A DNA stretch of 64,000 nt from Bacteroidota bacterium (GTDB taxonomy: Bacteria; Bacteroidota; Bacteroidia; Bacteroidales; JAAUTT01). Positions within the stretch are counted from its first letter, which is position 1; each line of letters begins with the position of its first letter. The position numbers were made by a program, and so were the translations under genes. Location of the stretch: the NCBI GenBank assembly GCA_030706405.1, contig JAUZOO010000009.1:124001-188000 (forward strand), in the 5' to 3' direction. The notes below the pieces were generated by a model. It was not told where the DNA came from. It did not search any database and saw only the letters and a list, made by a program, of their open reading frames with translations. Positions 1-9,652 of this stretch are shown piece after piece.

Positions 1-900
1 GACAATTATTTTGTTCAGGGTTTCTATGGCAGATTTATAGTCTTTAGAGTTGATCTGGGCAGCTGCAAGGTTGTTACGGGCAATTAGGGAACCGGAACGG
101 ACTGTAATTGCTTTGTTGAAATCTTCATAAGCTCCGTTGTTATCTCCTGATAGATATTTGGCTTTCCCCCGGTTATTATAAGCCTCGTAATAGGCAGGGT
201 TTAACTCTAAAGCGTTAGAAAAATTGGCAATTGCTCCCTTTAAATCGGCAGTTTCTAATTTTATAATTCCTAAACTGTTAAAAGCCAATGCAAATTTAGG
301 TTGAAGTTCAATTGCTTTTTCAAAATCGGCAATGGCGCCTTGGTTGTTGTTTGTTTTGAATTTAGAATATCCCCTGTCATGAAAAGCATAAGCAAAGTCA
401 GGTTTTTTTTCAATAGCTAAGGAGAAATCGGCAATAGCATCTGTATATTTTTTTTTCGAGAGTTGGATAATCCCTTTGTAATAATAGACCATCGGTTCGG
501 TATAGCCATTATAAATGGCTTGGGTGAAATTTTGGAAGGCATCGTCGTAACGTAGTCTGAGAAATGCTATATATCCCTTGTTAAATAAGGCTTCACCGTC
601 GTTAGGATTAAGCGAAAGTGCTTTCTGAAAATCGGCTAAAGCATTTAGAGTATCGTTTTGTTGAAATTTTATCTTTCCTCGTTGAATATAAGCATAATAT
701 AAATTGGGGTCTAACTCAATACATCCGGTTAAAATACTAAAGGCTTCTGAATATTGTTTACTCTGAATAAGGGTTATAGCCTGGTTGTAATAATAAACCG
801 CTTTGTTGTCAAAGGTGATTGGTAAATTGCTGGTGCCCTGCGAATAAATTAAGGTTGTTGGTAAATAGAGCATTGCAATAGCTAAAAAAAATTGTTTCAT
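1..900 (-). CDS. TPR-repeat protein with signal peptide, truncated at window start
   Basis: Minus-strand frame open to the window edge, starting ATG at 900 (MKQFFLAIAMLYLPTTLIYSQG...), then repeated TPR signatures (FQKALSLNPNDGEALFNKGYIAF, FEKAIELQPKFALAFNSLGIIKL). Not in the ORF track because it runs off the edge. Confidence 0.85.
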   Translation of the reverse strand, partial: MKQFFLAIAMLYLPTTLIYSQGTSNLPITFDNKAVYYYNQAITLIQSKQYSEAFSILTGCIELDPNLYYAYIQRGKIKFQQNDTLNALADFQKALSLNPNDGEALFNKGYIAFLRLRYDDAFQNFTQAIYNGYTEPMVYYYKGIIQLSKKKYTDAIADFSLAIEKKPDFAYAFHDRGYSKFKTNNNQGAIADFEKAIELQPKFALAFNSLGIIKLETADLKGAIANFSNALELNPAYYEAYNNRGKAKYLSGDNNGAYEDFNKAITVRSGSLIARNNLAAAQINSKDYKSAIETLNKIIV

Positions 901-1061
901 GAACAAGGTTATTAACGTTTTTTACTGATATTTGAAGAGCGTTTTCTGCGTATATATCTTAATATGCTGAAAAACTAAAAGTATAAAAAACAAATATATT
1001 AAGCGAAAGAGTTCTTCATTTATTTTTTCGTATATTTAATAATAAATTTTAATATTCTTCA

Positions 1062-1409
1062 ATGGTAACGGACTTGACCTACCTTAAGAGTTCGGCTGAT
1101 AATAATCCGGAATTGATTAAGGAGATGATAGCGATTTTTATTGAGCAGGTAGAAGGGTATATTCGGGAAATTCAGAAACTTCTCAATGATAAAAACTATG
1201 TTGCATTGGGCAGATTAGCACATAAAGCAAAATCGTCCATTGCTATTGTGGGGATGAACGAACTTGCTGCAGACCTTAAAAAGTTGGAAATACTCACCAA
1301 TGAAGGTTTGGAAGAAACGATATACCCGATTATTGTTGAACGGTTTAGAGTTGAATGTCAACTGGCAATTTGTGAACTTCAAAAATATATTTTAACGTTG
1401 GAGGTATAA
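1062..1409 (+). CDS. HPt (histidine phosphotransfer) domain protein
   Basis: 115 aa helical protein with HPt-like motif LAHKAKSSIAIVGMNELAADLKKLE containing the candidate phospho-His. Confidence 0.75.
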   Translation: MVTDLTYLKSSADNNPELIKEMIAIFIEQVEGYIREIQKLLNDKNYVALGRLAHKAKSSIAIVGMNELAADLKKLEILTNEGLEETIYPIIVERFRVECQLAICELQKYILTLEV

Positions 1410-1444
1410 TTTTTCCAACTTTTTTAAACCTAAATTTAAACGCC

Positions 1445-1789
1445 ATGATGAGGATTGAGCAAATTAACGGGTGTTATGTTGTTACTTTTAACGATATAAG
1501 CAAGTTTAATGCATTGATAACGGATATGGTTAAAGAGCAGCTAAATTCTCTTTTCAGTAAGCCGGATGTTAAACTGATATTAAACCTTAAAGGGGTTAAA
1601 TATATTGATAGTACAGGTTTTGGAGTTTTTCTTTCGGTCATGAAAACGGCCCGTCTAAGTAAAGGAGAATTTAAAATTTGTGGTATCGAAAATGACGCTA
1701 TGGTGTTGTTTAAAATACTTCAATTAAACAACGTTTTTGAGATTTATGATAATTTGGAGGTTTGTCTCAATAGCTTTGCCAACAAGTAA
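1445..1789 (+). CDS. STAS-domain protein (anti-sigma factor antagonist-like)
   Basis: 114 aa, LILNLKGVKYIDSTGFGVFLSVMKTARLSKGEFKICGI typical of SpoIIAA/STAS with D-S-T-G motif. Confidence 0.85.
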   Translation: MMRIEQINGCYVVTFNDISKFNALITDMVKEQLNSLFSKPDVKLILNLKGVKYIDSTGFGVFLSVMKTARLSKGEFKICGIENDAMVLFKILQLNNVFEIYDNLEVCLNSFANK

Positions 1790-1823
1790 AAAGGCGGATA
1801 ATTTATCCGCCTTTTTACTTGTT
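1781..1823. terminator. Bidirectional hairpin terminator, 20-bp perfect stem, 3-nt loop
   Basis: aacaagtaaaaaggcggata-att-tatccgcctttttacttgtt, between convergent genes; the left arm contains the STAS stop codon. Confidence 0.85.
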
Positions 1824-1837
1824 GTATGTCGGTAGAG

Positions 1838-2140
1838 CTATACAGTTATTACAGAATTGTATTGGCCAATTCCGTTGGGAGAATGTTTGTCTGCTTCCGG
1901 GTCATTTATCCAAATACTATTGTTTATTAAATATTTAAATTCGTATTCTTGTCCGCAATTCAGCGAAAATGTTTGAGTAAAACTTCCACTTTTTAGCTTT
2001 TTCATCGATTCAACATTGGGATTCCAATTGTTAAAATTTCCCAGAACTTTTATCGAATTGATACTGTCTAGAACTTCTTGAGTCGTACTAAAAGTTACCT
2101 TGCAAATACCGTTTTTTAAGTACTGTTTTTTAATACTCAT
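1838..2140 (-). CDS. Stand-alone CBM48/AMPK-type glycogen-binding domain protein
   Basis: VTFSTTQEV...IKVLGNFNNWNP...MKKLKSGSFTQTFSLNCGQEYEFKYLINNSIWINDPEADKHSPNGIGQYNSVITV is a typical isoamylase-N/CBM48 pattern. Confidence 0.8.
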   Translation of the reverse strand: MSIKKQYLKNGICKVTFSTTQEVLDSINSIKVLGNFNNWNPNVESMKKLKSGSFTQTFSLNCGQEYEFKYLINNSIWINDPEADKHSPNGIGQYNSVITV

Positions 2141-2185
2141 AGGGTTTGTTTTTAATATTAAATTTGTATTATGACATGAATAGCT

Positions 2186-3415
2186 TTATATCAATATTGT
2201 TTTTTTGCTTTTCTTCATTTCTGTTTGGGTTAAGATAAAGCGGTTTAGCCGTATCGTAAAATCATTTAAAATATTCATATAATTGATAAAGGCTTCGTAC
2301 GGAGATTCGTACGGTTTTTTGATGGTGAGATCTTTTTTGCCCGAAAAAAATTTGTTACCCATATAATAAAAATGATCACTTGCCTGTAAGTACAGCCAGT
2401 CTTGTAATAGTCTGGAGTCGGAACAAAGCTCGATTTTTTTATCCAAAGCATAAAGTTTATCAAAAGCTTCCTGCTGTAATTCATTTTTAAGGAGGGAGCT
2501 TAAATCCTTGTCACTGGTCAATAATTGAGGATACGACACGTCAATGGCCGATATAGGCTGGATATGCTCCGCTATTTCTGTAGGGGTCATGAATTTATAA
2601 TCCGAGTCCGTAAATATTTTTTCAGAAAATGATTCCAGAAACTTGAAAATTCCGGAATCCTTTTTGTGATAAGTCCCAAATGTTTCATAATTCATAAGAA
2701 GGGTAATAACTTCTTCATTATGATTTATTTGGTTTAGCCAGTGAACATACTTATCGGCAGTTAAAGGCCATTGATTCCAGCTCCGGTTTGAAAAACGAAG
2801 CATTATATCGTCACTCAACTGTGGGTTTCGTAGTAGAACTTTTAGTCTGGGGTTTATGGCGTTACAATAAGCGTAATTGGGACTCTTCCATTGAAGAAAA
2901 TCCATCTCACCTTCAGTAATAATTGACTTAAAGCCCATCTCTGCAATTGTCGCACCAATTTCATTCGAGTAAATTAGGTCGGTATTTTTAAAGCTTTTGG
3001 GTTGATGTCCGAAAAGTTCTTCAATTATGTTAGCATGGGCTTTTACCTGATTTTTGAAATTATCCTTATGACTTAAGGATACTAAAGAGTGTGAATAGGT
3101 TTCAGCCAGAAACTCAACGCATCCGGTATTGGCCAGACGTTGGAAACTCTCGATAACTTCCGGGGCATATAATAAAAACTGGTCAATAACAATACCAGAT
3201 ATAGAAAATGAGACTTTAAACTTGCCATTATGCTTTTGTATCAGCTTCAATAATAAATCGTTGGTTGGTAAATAGCTGTGCGTGGCAATCTTTCGGATAT
3301 TCAATTCATTCGTATAATCATCGTAGAAATAAGGATCGTTACCAATATCGAAAAAGTGAACCTTACGAAACCGAAAGGGTTGATGAATAGTAAAATTTAA
3401 GCAAATAGTCCTCAT
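2186..3415 (-). CDS. GH57-family alpha-amylase-like glycosidase
   Basis: MRTICLNFTIHQPFRFRKVHFFDIGNDPYFYDDYTNELNIRKIATHSYLPTN, LLMNYETFGTYH and FLAETYSHSLVSL resemble GH57 (retaining, N-terminal polysaccharide deacetylase-like barrel). Confidence 0.8.
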   Translation of the reverse strand: MRTICLNFTIHQPFRFRKVHFFDIGNDPYFYDDYTNELNIRKIATHSYLPTNDLLLKLIQKHNGKFKVSFSISGIVIDQFLLYAPEVIESFQRLANTGCVEFLAETYSHSLVSLSHKDNFKNQVKAHANIIEELFGHQPKSFKNTDLIYSNEIGATIAEMGFKSIITEGEMDFLQWKSPNYAYCNAINPRLKVLLRNPQLSDDIMLRFSNRSWNQWPLTADKYVHWLNQINHNEEVITLLMNYETFGTYHKKDSGIFKFLESFSEKIFTDSDYKFMTPTEIAEHIQPISAIDVSYPQLLTSDKDLSSLLKNELQQEAFDKLYALDKKIELCSDSRLLQDWLYLQASDHFYYMGNKFFSGKKDLTIKKPYESPYEAFINYMNILNDFTIRLNRFILTQTEMKKSKKTILI

Positions 3416-3712
3416 AGCAGTGATATTATTGTTACTGTTAATTTAATTATTTTTTACCAAACATGATTGATTATTTGTAATTATTCATGCAAAATATATT
3501 TATTCTAAAGAGTGATTTTAAAGTATAAATTAAGATTTAAAATAAATATGAATGTTTGTTAAGTATTTAAATTTTAGTTATATATTAAATATTAAGATGC
3601 ATAAATCTGTGCCGCTTTTGAAAGCTGACAATTGAAAGTATATACCCAAAAACAGTTGTATTCTTTCGTCTTTTTTTCTATCTTTATTATACAACTTTAA
3701 ATATTTACAATT

Positions 3713-4012
3713 ATGGCTAGCATATTTGAACTTCTGAAAGTGGCATTAAATTCATCAGACCGGTACGTAGTTGTAGATGCCAATGGTAAAAATCATGAAT
3801 TAAATGAAGAAGTAGCCGGAACACCAAAGTTTATATCTAAAAAGGAATCAATTGCGGAAATCCTATTCGACAAATCTGAAGTTGATGCTAATGATATAAA
3901 GGAACTGAATGAGATATTTACGGGTGTTATTAATACGCTGAATGCCCCGGAATTAGTGGAATTTGCAAATGCTAATGAAATACGGATACCTACACCCGAC
4001 TTGGGCGAATAG
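3713..4012 (+). CDS. Hypothetical protein, 99 aa
   Basis: Intact ORF in coding-like context followed by a hairpin terminator; no family recognised. Confidence 0.6.
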   Translation: MASIFELLKVALNSSDRYVVVDANGKNHELNEEVAGTPKFISKKESIAEILFDKSEVDANDIKELNEIFTGVINTLNAPELVEFANANEIRIPTPDLGE

Positions 4013-4020
4013 TAGTGTTA

Positions 4021-4062
4021 AAAGCGGGATTGGCTTAGAAAATTTTAAAACATTCCCGCTTT
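4021..4062 (+). terminator. Hairpin terminator
   Basis: AAAGCGGGA...TCCCGCTTT followed by gtttt, immediately after the 99-aa ORF stop. Confidence 0.65.
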
Positions 4063-4571
4063 GTTTTAGGTTATAGGGTAACGAGGATTAATGTTAAGGT
4101 AAGTTGGTTGACTATTCTATAAAAGGTTTTGAAAGGAATGATGAAAACGGGTTTAAATTTGCTATTAGGCAAGGAGAGGAGCGCTTGAGTTTGCAATATT
4201 GACGTTAAAAAATTATTTAAGGTCTGACCTGGGAAAAAATTAGGAAGCTATTTTTGAAAGCATTACTCTAATAGGAGAGGGGTTTGGTAAAAATTATCTT
4301 ATTGTTTACCGCAAAAACTTATTTTAAGGGAGTGCATCATTGGTTATGTTAGTTTTTAACTATTTTAATGGTTTTGTGGATATTCCGATTAAATTTCTTC
4401 TGTTTGTGGAACTTTTGATATAGATTTATTAAATTTGTTACTGAATTAAGAGGAAGCAGATGTTTTGTGTTGGCCTTTAAAGCTGCAGAATAGAATGTTC
4501 TTTTTTATTGCTAAAAGGGTATTGCAATGCAATATTTGAGTTGAAATTTATAAACCATTAAACGTTGAACT

Positions 4572-4919
4572 ATGAAAAAAATTGAGGCCATAATTCGTAA
4601 ATCAAGGTTTGAAGATGTTAGAAAAGCTTTGCATGAAGCTGATATTGACTTTCTTTCCTGGTGGGATGTAAGAGGACAGGGTACGGCCAAACAAGGGCTT
4701 ATATTCAGAGGTGTTTCATATGATGTAACGGAAATTGACAGGGTATTTTTATCGTTTGTAGTTAGGGATATTAATGTCGAAAAATCCGTTAATGCAATCC
4801 TTAAAAAAGCGTATACCGGCGAGAGTGGGGACGGACGTATTTTTATAATACCAATAGAACAATCTATTCGTATTCGTACCGGAGACCGCGGTGATGAATC
4901 GTTGTATGACAAAAAATAA
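4572..4919 (+). CDS. P-II family nitrogen regulatory protein
   Basis: MKKIEAIIRKSRFEDVRKALHEADIDFLSWWDVRGQG...TGESGDGRIFIIPIEQSIRIRTGDRGDESL has the PII signatures; no amtB neighbour. Confidence 0.92.
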   Translation: MKKIEAIIRKSRFEDVRKALHEADIDFLSWWDVRGQGTAKQGLIFRGVSYDVTEIDRVFLSFVVRDINVEKSVNAILKKAYTGESGDGRIFIIPIEQSIRIRTGDRGDESLYDKK

Positions 4920-4937
4920 TTTGATATTGAAATAGAG

Positions 4938-4995
4938 GATATCATAAACATAAAAGGCATCTCAATATTGAGATGCCTTTTATGTTTATGATATC
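4938..4995. terminator. 58-bp perfect palindrome, probable bidirectional terminator
   Basis: GATATCATAAACATAAAAGGCATCTCAAT|ATTGAGATGCCTTTTATGTTTATGATATC: 29-bp perfect inverted repeat with no spacer between convergent genes. Confidence 0.8.
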
Positions 4996-4999
4996 AATA

Positions 5000-5932
5000 T
5001 TATCGTTTGGGTGAATTATCGGAACATTCAAGAACAATCATTTTACAGGCATTGGTATTGTTCAAACGACACGATTTATGAAAATAAAAACAGGCATTTC
5101 CCTTGTCATTCATTTTTAGATAGGTCATGCCTAAATTGTAATAAGTTACAGGATTGTTGGGGTTAAGCTCATCTGATTTGATAAAGTCATCAATAGATTC
5201 TTTATAATTTTCCATCTGGTAGTTTGCCAATCCCCTACTGTGATAGGCGGTAGCGCTTTGTGGATCGAAACCGATGGCTTTGTTAAATGCTTCAATCGCG
5301 TTATCAAGTAGAGATAGGTTAAGAAAGGAAATTCCCCGGTTAAAATTTATTCCAAAGGAGTTAAAATTGGCATTTAAGGAAATAACTTTTTCAAAGTCAA
5401 GAAGAGCTCTGGCGTATTTTCCTGTAGAGTTGTTTAGTAGACCCCGCGCATAGTAAAATTCAGGATTTTGAGGTTGATGAAGAATGACTTCATCGAGAAT
5501 CCTATAAGCTTCTTTGGAGTTTCCCTGCTGATCCATAACTTTGGCCTTTCCTACAATAGCCTTATCCGGTTTATCTTTTGACCGTGAAGCTTCGTTATAG
5601 GCTTGAAGAGCCTTAGTATAGTCTTTCATGTTGAAAAGAACGTCTCCTTTAAGTGTTAAGGCTCGCCCGTTATCTGGGGTTAACTTCAACGCTTGCTCAA
5701 CATCCTTTTTTGCTTCCTGATAATTGCCAAGATCTATTTTAGCTTCAGCGCGACCACATAAGGCATCAATATTGTTGGGTTGGTTAATTAGAAAACGGTT
5801 ATAGTCTTGTATTGCCCCCTCAAAATTACGTTTACTAAGTTTTTCATTGCCCGATTCCAGAAAGGATCCAACCTGAGCCTGCGTTTGGATAACCACAATA
5901 AGTAAAAAGAATGAAAGCGCATATTTAATCAT
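5000..5932 (-). CDS. TPR-repeat secreted protein
   Basis: ORF track 5000..5995; likely start is the internal ATG giving MIKYALSFFLLIVVIQTQAQ (signal peptide) followed by multiple TPR units. Confidence 0.85.
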   Translation of the reverse strand: MIKYALSFFLLIVVIQTQAQVGSFLESGNEKLSKRNFEGAIQDYNRFLINQPNNIDALCGRAEAKIDLGNYQEAKKDVEQALKLTPDNGRALTLKGDVLFNMKDYTKALQAYNEASRSKDKPDKAIVGKAKVMDQQGNSKEAYRILDEVILHQPQNPEFYYARGLLNNSTGKYARALLDFEKVISLNANFNSFGINFNRGISFLNLSLLDNAIEAFNKAIGFDPQSATAYHSRGLANYQMENYKESIDDFIKSDELNPNNPVTYYNLGMTYLKMNDKGNACFYFHKSCRLNNTNACKMIVLECSDNSPKR

Positions 5933-5984
5933 AATGGAGCAATTTGGATCTACATCCGGGGTGGATGTTTGACATAAGTATTTG

Positions 5985-6401
5985 TTATTCACCAATTATT
6001 TTCACCAGTACCCTTTTCTTACGCATGCCGTCAAATTCGCCGTAAAAAATTTGTTCCCAAGGGCCAAAGTCAAGTTTGCTCTCGGTTAGAGCTACCAAAA
6101 CTTCACGCCCCATAATAGTTCGTTTCAGATGGGCATCAGCATTATCCTCAAAGCCATTGTGTTTGTATTGGGAATGGGGCTTTTCGGGGGCAAGTTTTTC
6201 AAGCCACACCTCAAAGTCCTGAAGAAGTCCAGATTCGTCATCGTTAATAAAAACACTGGAAGAAATGTGCATGGCGTTTATCAGTACCAACCCTTCTTTC
6301 ATCCCGCTTTCTCGAACACAATCTTCAATCTGACGGGTAATATTTATAAATGCCCTCCGGCTATTTACGTTGAACCAAAGTTCTTTGCGATAGCTTTTCA
6401 T
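5985..6401 (-). CDS. YjbQ/UPF0047 family protein (secondary thiamine-phosphate synthase-like)
   Basis: [36 protein letters not shown]...[48 protein letters not shown]. Confidence 0.88.
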   Translation of the reverse strand: MKSYRKELWFNVNSRRAFINITRQIEDCVRESGMKEGLVLINAMHISSSVFINDDESGLLQDFEVWLEKLAPEKPHSQYKHNGFEDNADAHLKRTIMGREVLVALTESKLDFGPWEQIFYGEFDGMRKKRVLVKIIGE

Positions 6402-6468
6402 GTTGTTGGTTTTAAGGTTAAGACCATGCAGATTTAAAAAATCGCATGGTCTTTATACGGAAAGAATT

Positions 6469-8214
6469 TTATTTCAGTTTTAAATCGACAATAATATTCT
6501 TGATTTTTTCATCAAGTAGTTGATTTGCTTTTTCAAATTCTTTAACATCTGAAAGATTACTCCTTACCCCAAAGTAAAATTTAATTTTAGGCTCGGTACC
6601 TGAAGGCCGAATGGATATTTTTGAGCCATCTTTGGTGATAAACTGTAAAACATTTGATTTAGGCAGGTCTATTTCTGTTTCAGTTCCTTTTGCCACATCA
6701 AAAGCTTTGCGTTTTTGATAATCGAGGATGGAGGTTACATCTGACCCGTTGATTTGTTGGGGCGGAGACTGACGAAAATTGTCCATCATCTTTTGGATTT
6801 CTTCAGCACCTTCTTTGCCTTTCTTTGTTACAGAAAGTAGTGATTCTTTATAAAGCCCAAATTTTCCGTAGATGTCGAGCAGTAATCCATACAAGGTTTT
6901 ATTCTGGGTTTTAGCCCAAGCTGCTGCTTCAGCAATGAGAGCGCAAGCCATGATGGCATCTTTATCGCGAACAAATTCTCCGGCGAGGTATCCGTAGCTT
7001 TCTTCTCCACCTCCAATAAAAGTGGCTTTTCCTTCGTTTTGTTTAATAACTTCAGCGATATATTTAAATCCGGTAAGTACGTCGTAGCAAGGAACTTCGA
7101 AAGCTTTGGCCATATCAGCAATCAGCTCAGTGGTAACGATAGTTTTAACCAAGTATTCTTTGCCTTTGAGCTTCCCATTTTCTTTCCATTTGGTAAGAAG
7201 GTAGAAAATAAGGATAGATGCAGCCTGATTGCCGTTGAGTAGAATTACTTCGTTGTTATTGTTACGTACGGCAATACCCACGCGGTCGGCATCGGGGTCG
7301 GTTGCCATCACTAAATCAGCTCCGGTTTCTTTGGCTTTTTCGATAGCCATGTTGAGAGCTGCTGATTCTTCGGGGTTTGGTGAAACAATGGTAGGGAAGT
7401 TTCCATCAGGAATATCCTGTTCCGGAACATGGATAATATTTTTGAAGCCCATTTTTTGCAATACCATAGGAACCAGTTTTACTCCCGTTCCGTGAAGCGG
7501 GGTATAGACAATTTTCATGTCGGCATTCTGGGCTATGGATTCGGGCGACAGAGACAAAGCCTTGATTTTATCGGTATAGATTTCGTCGATTTCGTTACCG
7601 ATAATGGTAATATTTTCTTTCGGACCATTAAATTTGACCTCTTTAATATCGGTAATTTTATTTACCTCGTCGATGATGTTATTGTCGTGCGGAGGAACAA
7701 CCTGTCCTCCATCATTCCAATAGGCCTTATAGCCATTGTACTCCTTAGGGTTATGCGAAGCTGTGAGTACGATACCGCTCTGGCATCCTAGATGGCGGAT
7801 GGCAAACGATAGTTCGGGAGTGGGGCGTAAAGCCTCAAAAAGGAAAACTTTAAAACCATTTCCGGCAAAGATTCCGGCTGCAGCTTCAGCAAACAAACGG
7901 CTGTTGTTACGGCTGTCATGTGCAATTGCCACTTTTATTTCGGGCAAATCTTTAAATTCTTTCTTCAAATAATTAGATAATCCTTGTGTTGCAGTTCCTA
8001 CGGTGTAGATGTTCATACGGTTAGAACCAACACCCATAATACCACGTAAGCCACCGGTCCCAAATTCGAGGTCTCGATAGAAACTGTCTATAAGTTCATT
8101 TTCATTATTTTCGAGAAGGTATTTAACCTGATTTCGGGTTTCGTTGTCGTAATTTTCGGAAAGCCAAAGTTGAGCTTTTTCCTTTACTGACGTAAGTATG
8201 TCCTGGTTGCTCAT
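6469..8214 (-). CDS. Phospho-sugar mutase (phosphoglucomutase/phosphomannomutase)
   Basis: TASHNPKEYNGYKAYWNDGGQVVPPHD, ATDPDADRVGIAV, GGGEESYGYLAGEFVRDKDAI, IRPSGTEPKIKFYF. Confidence 0.95.
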   Translation of the reverse strand: MSNQDILTSVKEKAQLWLSENYDNETRNQVKYLLENNENELIDSFYRDLEFGTGGLRGIMGVGSNRMNIYTVGTATQGLSNYLKKEFKDLPEIKVAIAHDSRNNSRLFAEAAAGIFAGNGFKVFLFEALRPTPELSFAIRHLGCQSGIVLTASHNPKEYNGYKAYWNDGGQVVPPHDNNIIDEVNKITDIKEVKFNGPKENITIIGNEIDEIYTDKIKALSLSPESIAQNADMKIVYTPLHGTGVKLVPMVLQKMGFKNIIHVPEQDIPDGNFPTIVSPNPEESAALNMAIEKAKETGADLVMATDPDADRVGIAVRNNNNEVILLNGNQAASILIFYLLTKWKENGKLKGKEYLVKTIVTTELIADMAKAFEVPCYDVLTGFKYIAEVIKQNEGKATFIGGGEESYGYLAGEFVRDKDAIMACALIAEAAAWAKTQNKTLYGLLLDIYGKFGLYKESLLSVTKKGKEGAEEIQKMMDNFRQSPPQQINGSDVTSILDYQKRKAFDVAKGTETEIDLPKSNVLQFITKDGSKISIRPSGTEPKIKFYFGVRSNLSDVKEFEKANQLLDEKIKNIIVDLKLK

Positions 8215-8219
8215 ATAAG

Positions 8220-9089
8220 TTAGTTTGAGTTAATTAAGCTATTTAAGCATTTATAAAGACTTGTTTTCCAATAAGGAATATCAATATTAAAAGTACTTTT
8301 TATTTTTGATTTATTAAATACGCTGAATGCCGGACGTTTAGCTGGAGTAGGGTAATCTTTTGATTCTATTGGTTTTACAATACATCTGGTTTGTGCAAAA
8401 TTTTGAATTTCCCATGCGAAATCATACCAACTGCATACCCCTTCGTTTGAAAAATGATAAATGCCAGGTTTAGCCCCGTTTGTATTTGTATTTTGGATGA
8501 TAGAAAGAATTGCCGAAGCTAAATCTTCAGCGTAAGTAGGAGTTCCAATCTGGTCAAAAACCACTGAAATTTCGGGACGATCGGAACCAAGGCGTAGCAT
8601 GGTTTTAACAAAATTATTTCCAAAGGTCGAATAGAGCCAAGCTGTTCGGATTACCAGTGATTTGTTGTATTTAAGAGCTTCTTCTTCTCCTTGGGCTTTG
8701 GTGCGACCGTATGCCGATGTCGGGCTGACTGACAAATCTTCGGTATACGGGGTGCAAGCCATCCCGTTAAAAACATAATCGGTTGACACATGGATTAATA
8801 CAGCGTCGATTTGAGCTGCTACGGTTGCGAGATTTTTTACAGCATCACGATTAAGCTTGGTAGCTAATTCTAGATCGTTTTCGGCTTTGTCAACCGCTGT
8901 ATAGGCGGCGCAGTTAACAATATAGTTGAATTGATTTTGGTTGCACAATGATTCTAAAGCAGAAAAATTGGTAATGTCCAAATTGTCAACGTCGGTAAAG
9001 GTGAACTCCCAATCGGAGTGATTAATCGATAATTTCCGAAATTCGTTTCCTAATTGGCCGTTGGCTCCGGTTATCAGAATTTTGGTCAT
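8220..9089 (-). CDS. rfbD: dTDP-4-dehydrorhamnose reductase
   Basis: ILITGANGQLGNEF, VSTDYVFNG, YGRTKAQGE, GIYHFSNEGVCSWYDFA. Confidence 0.95.
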   Translation of the reverse strand: MTKILITGANGQLGNEFRKLSINHSDWEFTFTDVDNLDITNFSALESLCNQNQFNYIVNCAAYTAVDKAENDLELATKLNRDAVKNLATVAAQIDAVLIHVSTDYVFNGMACTPYTEDLSVSPTSAYGRTKAQGEEEALKYNKSLVIRTAWLYSTFGNNFVKTMLRLGSDRPEISVVFDQIGTPTYAEDLASAILSIIQNTNTNGAKPGIYHFSNEGVCSWYDFAWEIQNFAQTRCIVKPIESKDYPTPAKRPAFSVFNKSKIKSTFNIDIPYWKTSLYKCLNSLINSN

Positions 9090-9095
9090 AACATA

Positions 9096-9650
9096 TTAAA
9101 ATGTAAAGTTGGAACTGATATTTTTTAATAAAGGGTGAATCTTGTCTTTGGGAGAGAGAACTTCTTTTCCTTGCTCTATTTTCCAGTCAATGCCTAATTC
9201 CGGATCATTATAAAGAATACCTCCTTCGGAGGCCGGATGGTAAAGGTTGTCACACTTGTACATCACTACGGCTGTTGGGCTAAGCACCGAAAAGCCATGG
9301 GCAAATCCTTGCGGAATATAAAGTTGGCGTTTATTATCGGACGAAAGCTCAATTCCGAACCATTTGCCAAAAGTGGGCGAACCTTGGCGGATGTCGACGG
9401 CTACATCATAAATTTTTCCATCTAATACCCGTACCAATTTAGTTTGAGCATGGGGATTCTTCTGATAATGTAATCCCCGGATAACACCATACGAGGACTT
9501 CGATTGGTTGTCTTGTACAAATTTGGTGGTTATCCCCTGTTGTTGAAGTTTTTCTTCCTGGTAACTTTCAAAAAAATATCCTCGGTCGTCTTCAAATACT
9601 TTGGGCTCAATAATAAATAAACCGGGAAGTTCTGTTGCAATAACCTTCAT
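9096..9650 (-). CDS. rfbC: dTDP-4-dehydrorhamnose 3,5-epimerase
   Basis: DDRGYFFESYQEEKL...FVQDNQSKSSYGVIRGLHYQKNPHAQTKLVRVLDGKIYDVAVDIRQGSPTFG. Confidence 0.97.
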   Translation of the reverse strand: MKVIATELPGLFIIEPKVFEDDRGYFFESYQEEKLQQQGITTKFVQDNQSKSSYGVIRGLHYQKNPHAQTKLVRVLDGKIYDVAVDIRQGSPTFGKWFGIELSSDNKRQLYIPQGFAHGFSVLSPTAVVMYKCDNLYHPASEGGILYNDPELGIDWKIEQGKEVLSPKDKIHPLLKNISSNFTF

Positions 9651-9652
9651 TT

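Noticed and set aside
4511-4960. 149-aa minus-strand ORF overlapping the PII gene
   Set aside because: Antisense shadow of a strongly recognised PII protein; it also starts inside the palindromic terminator.
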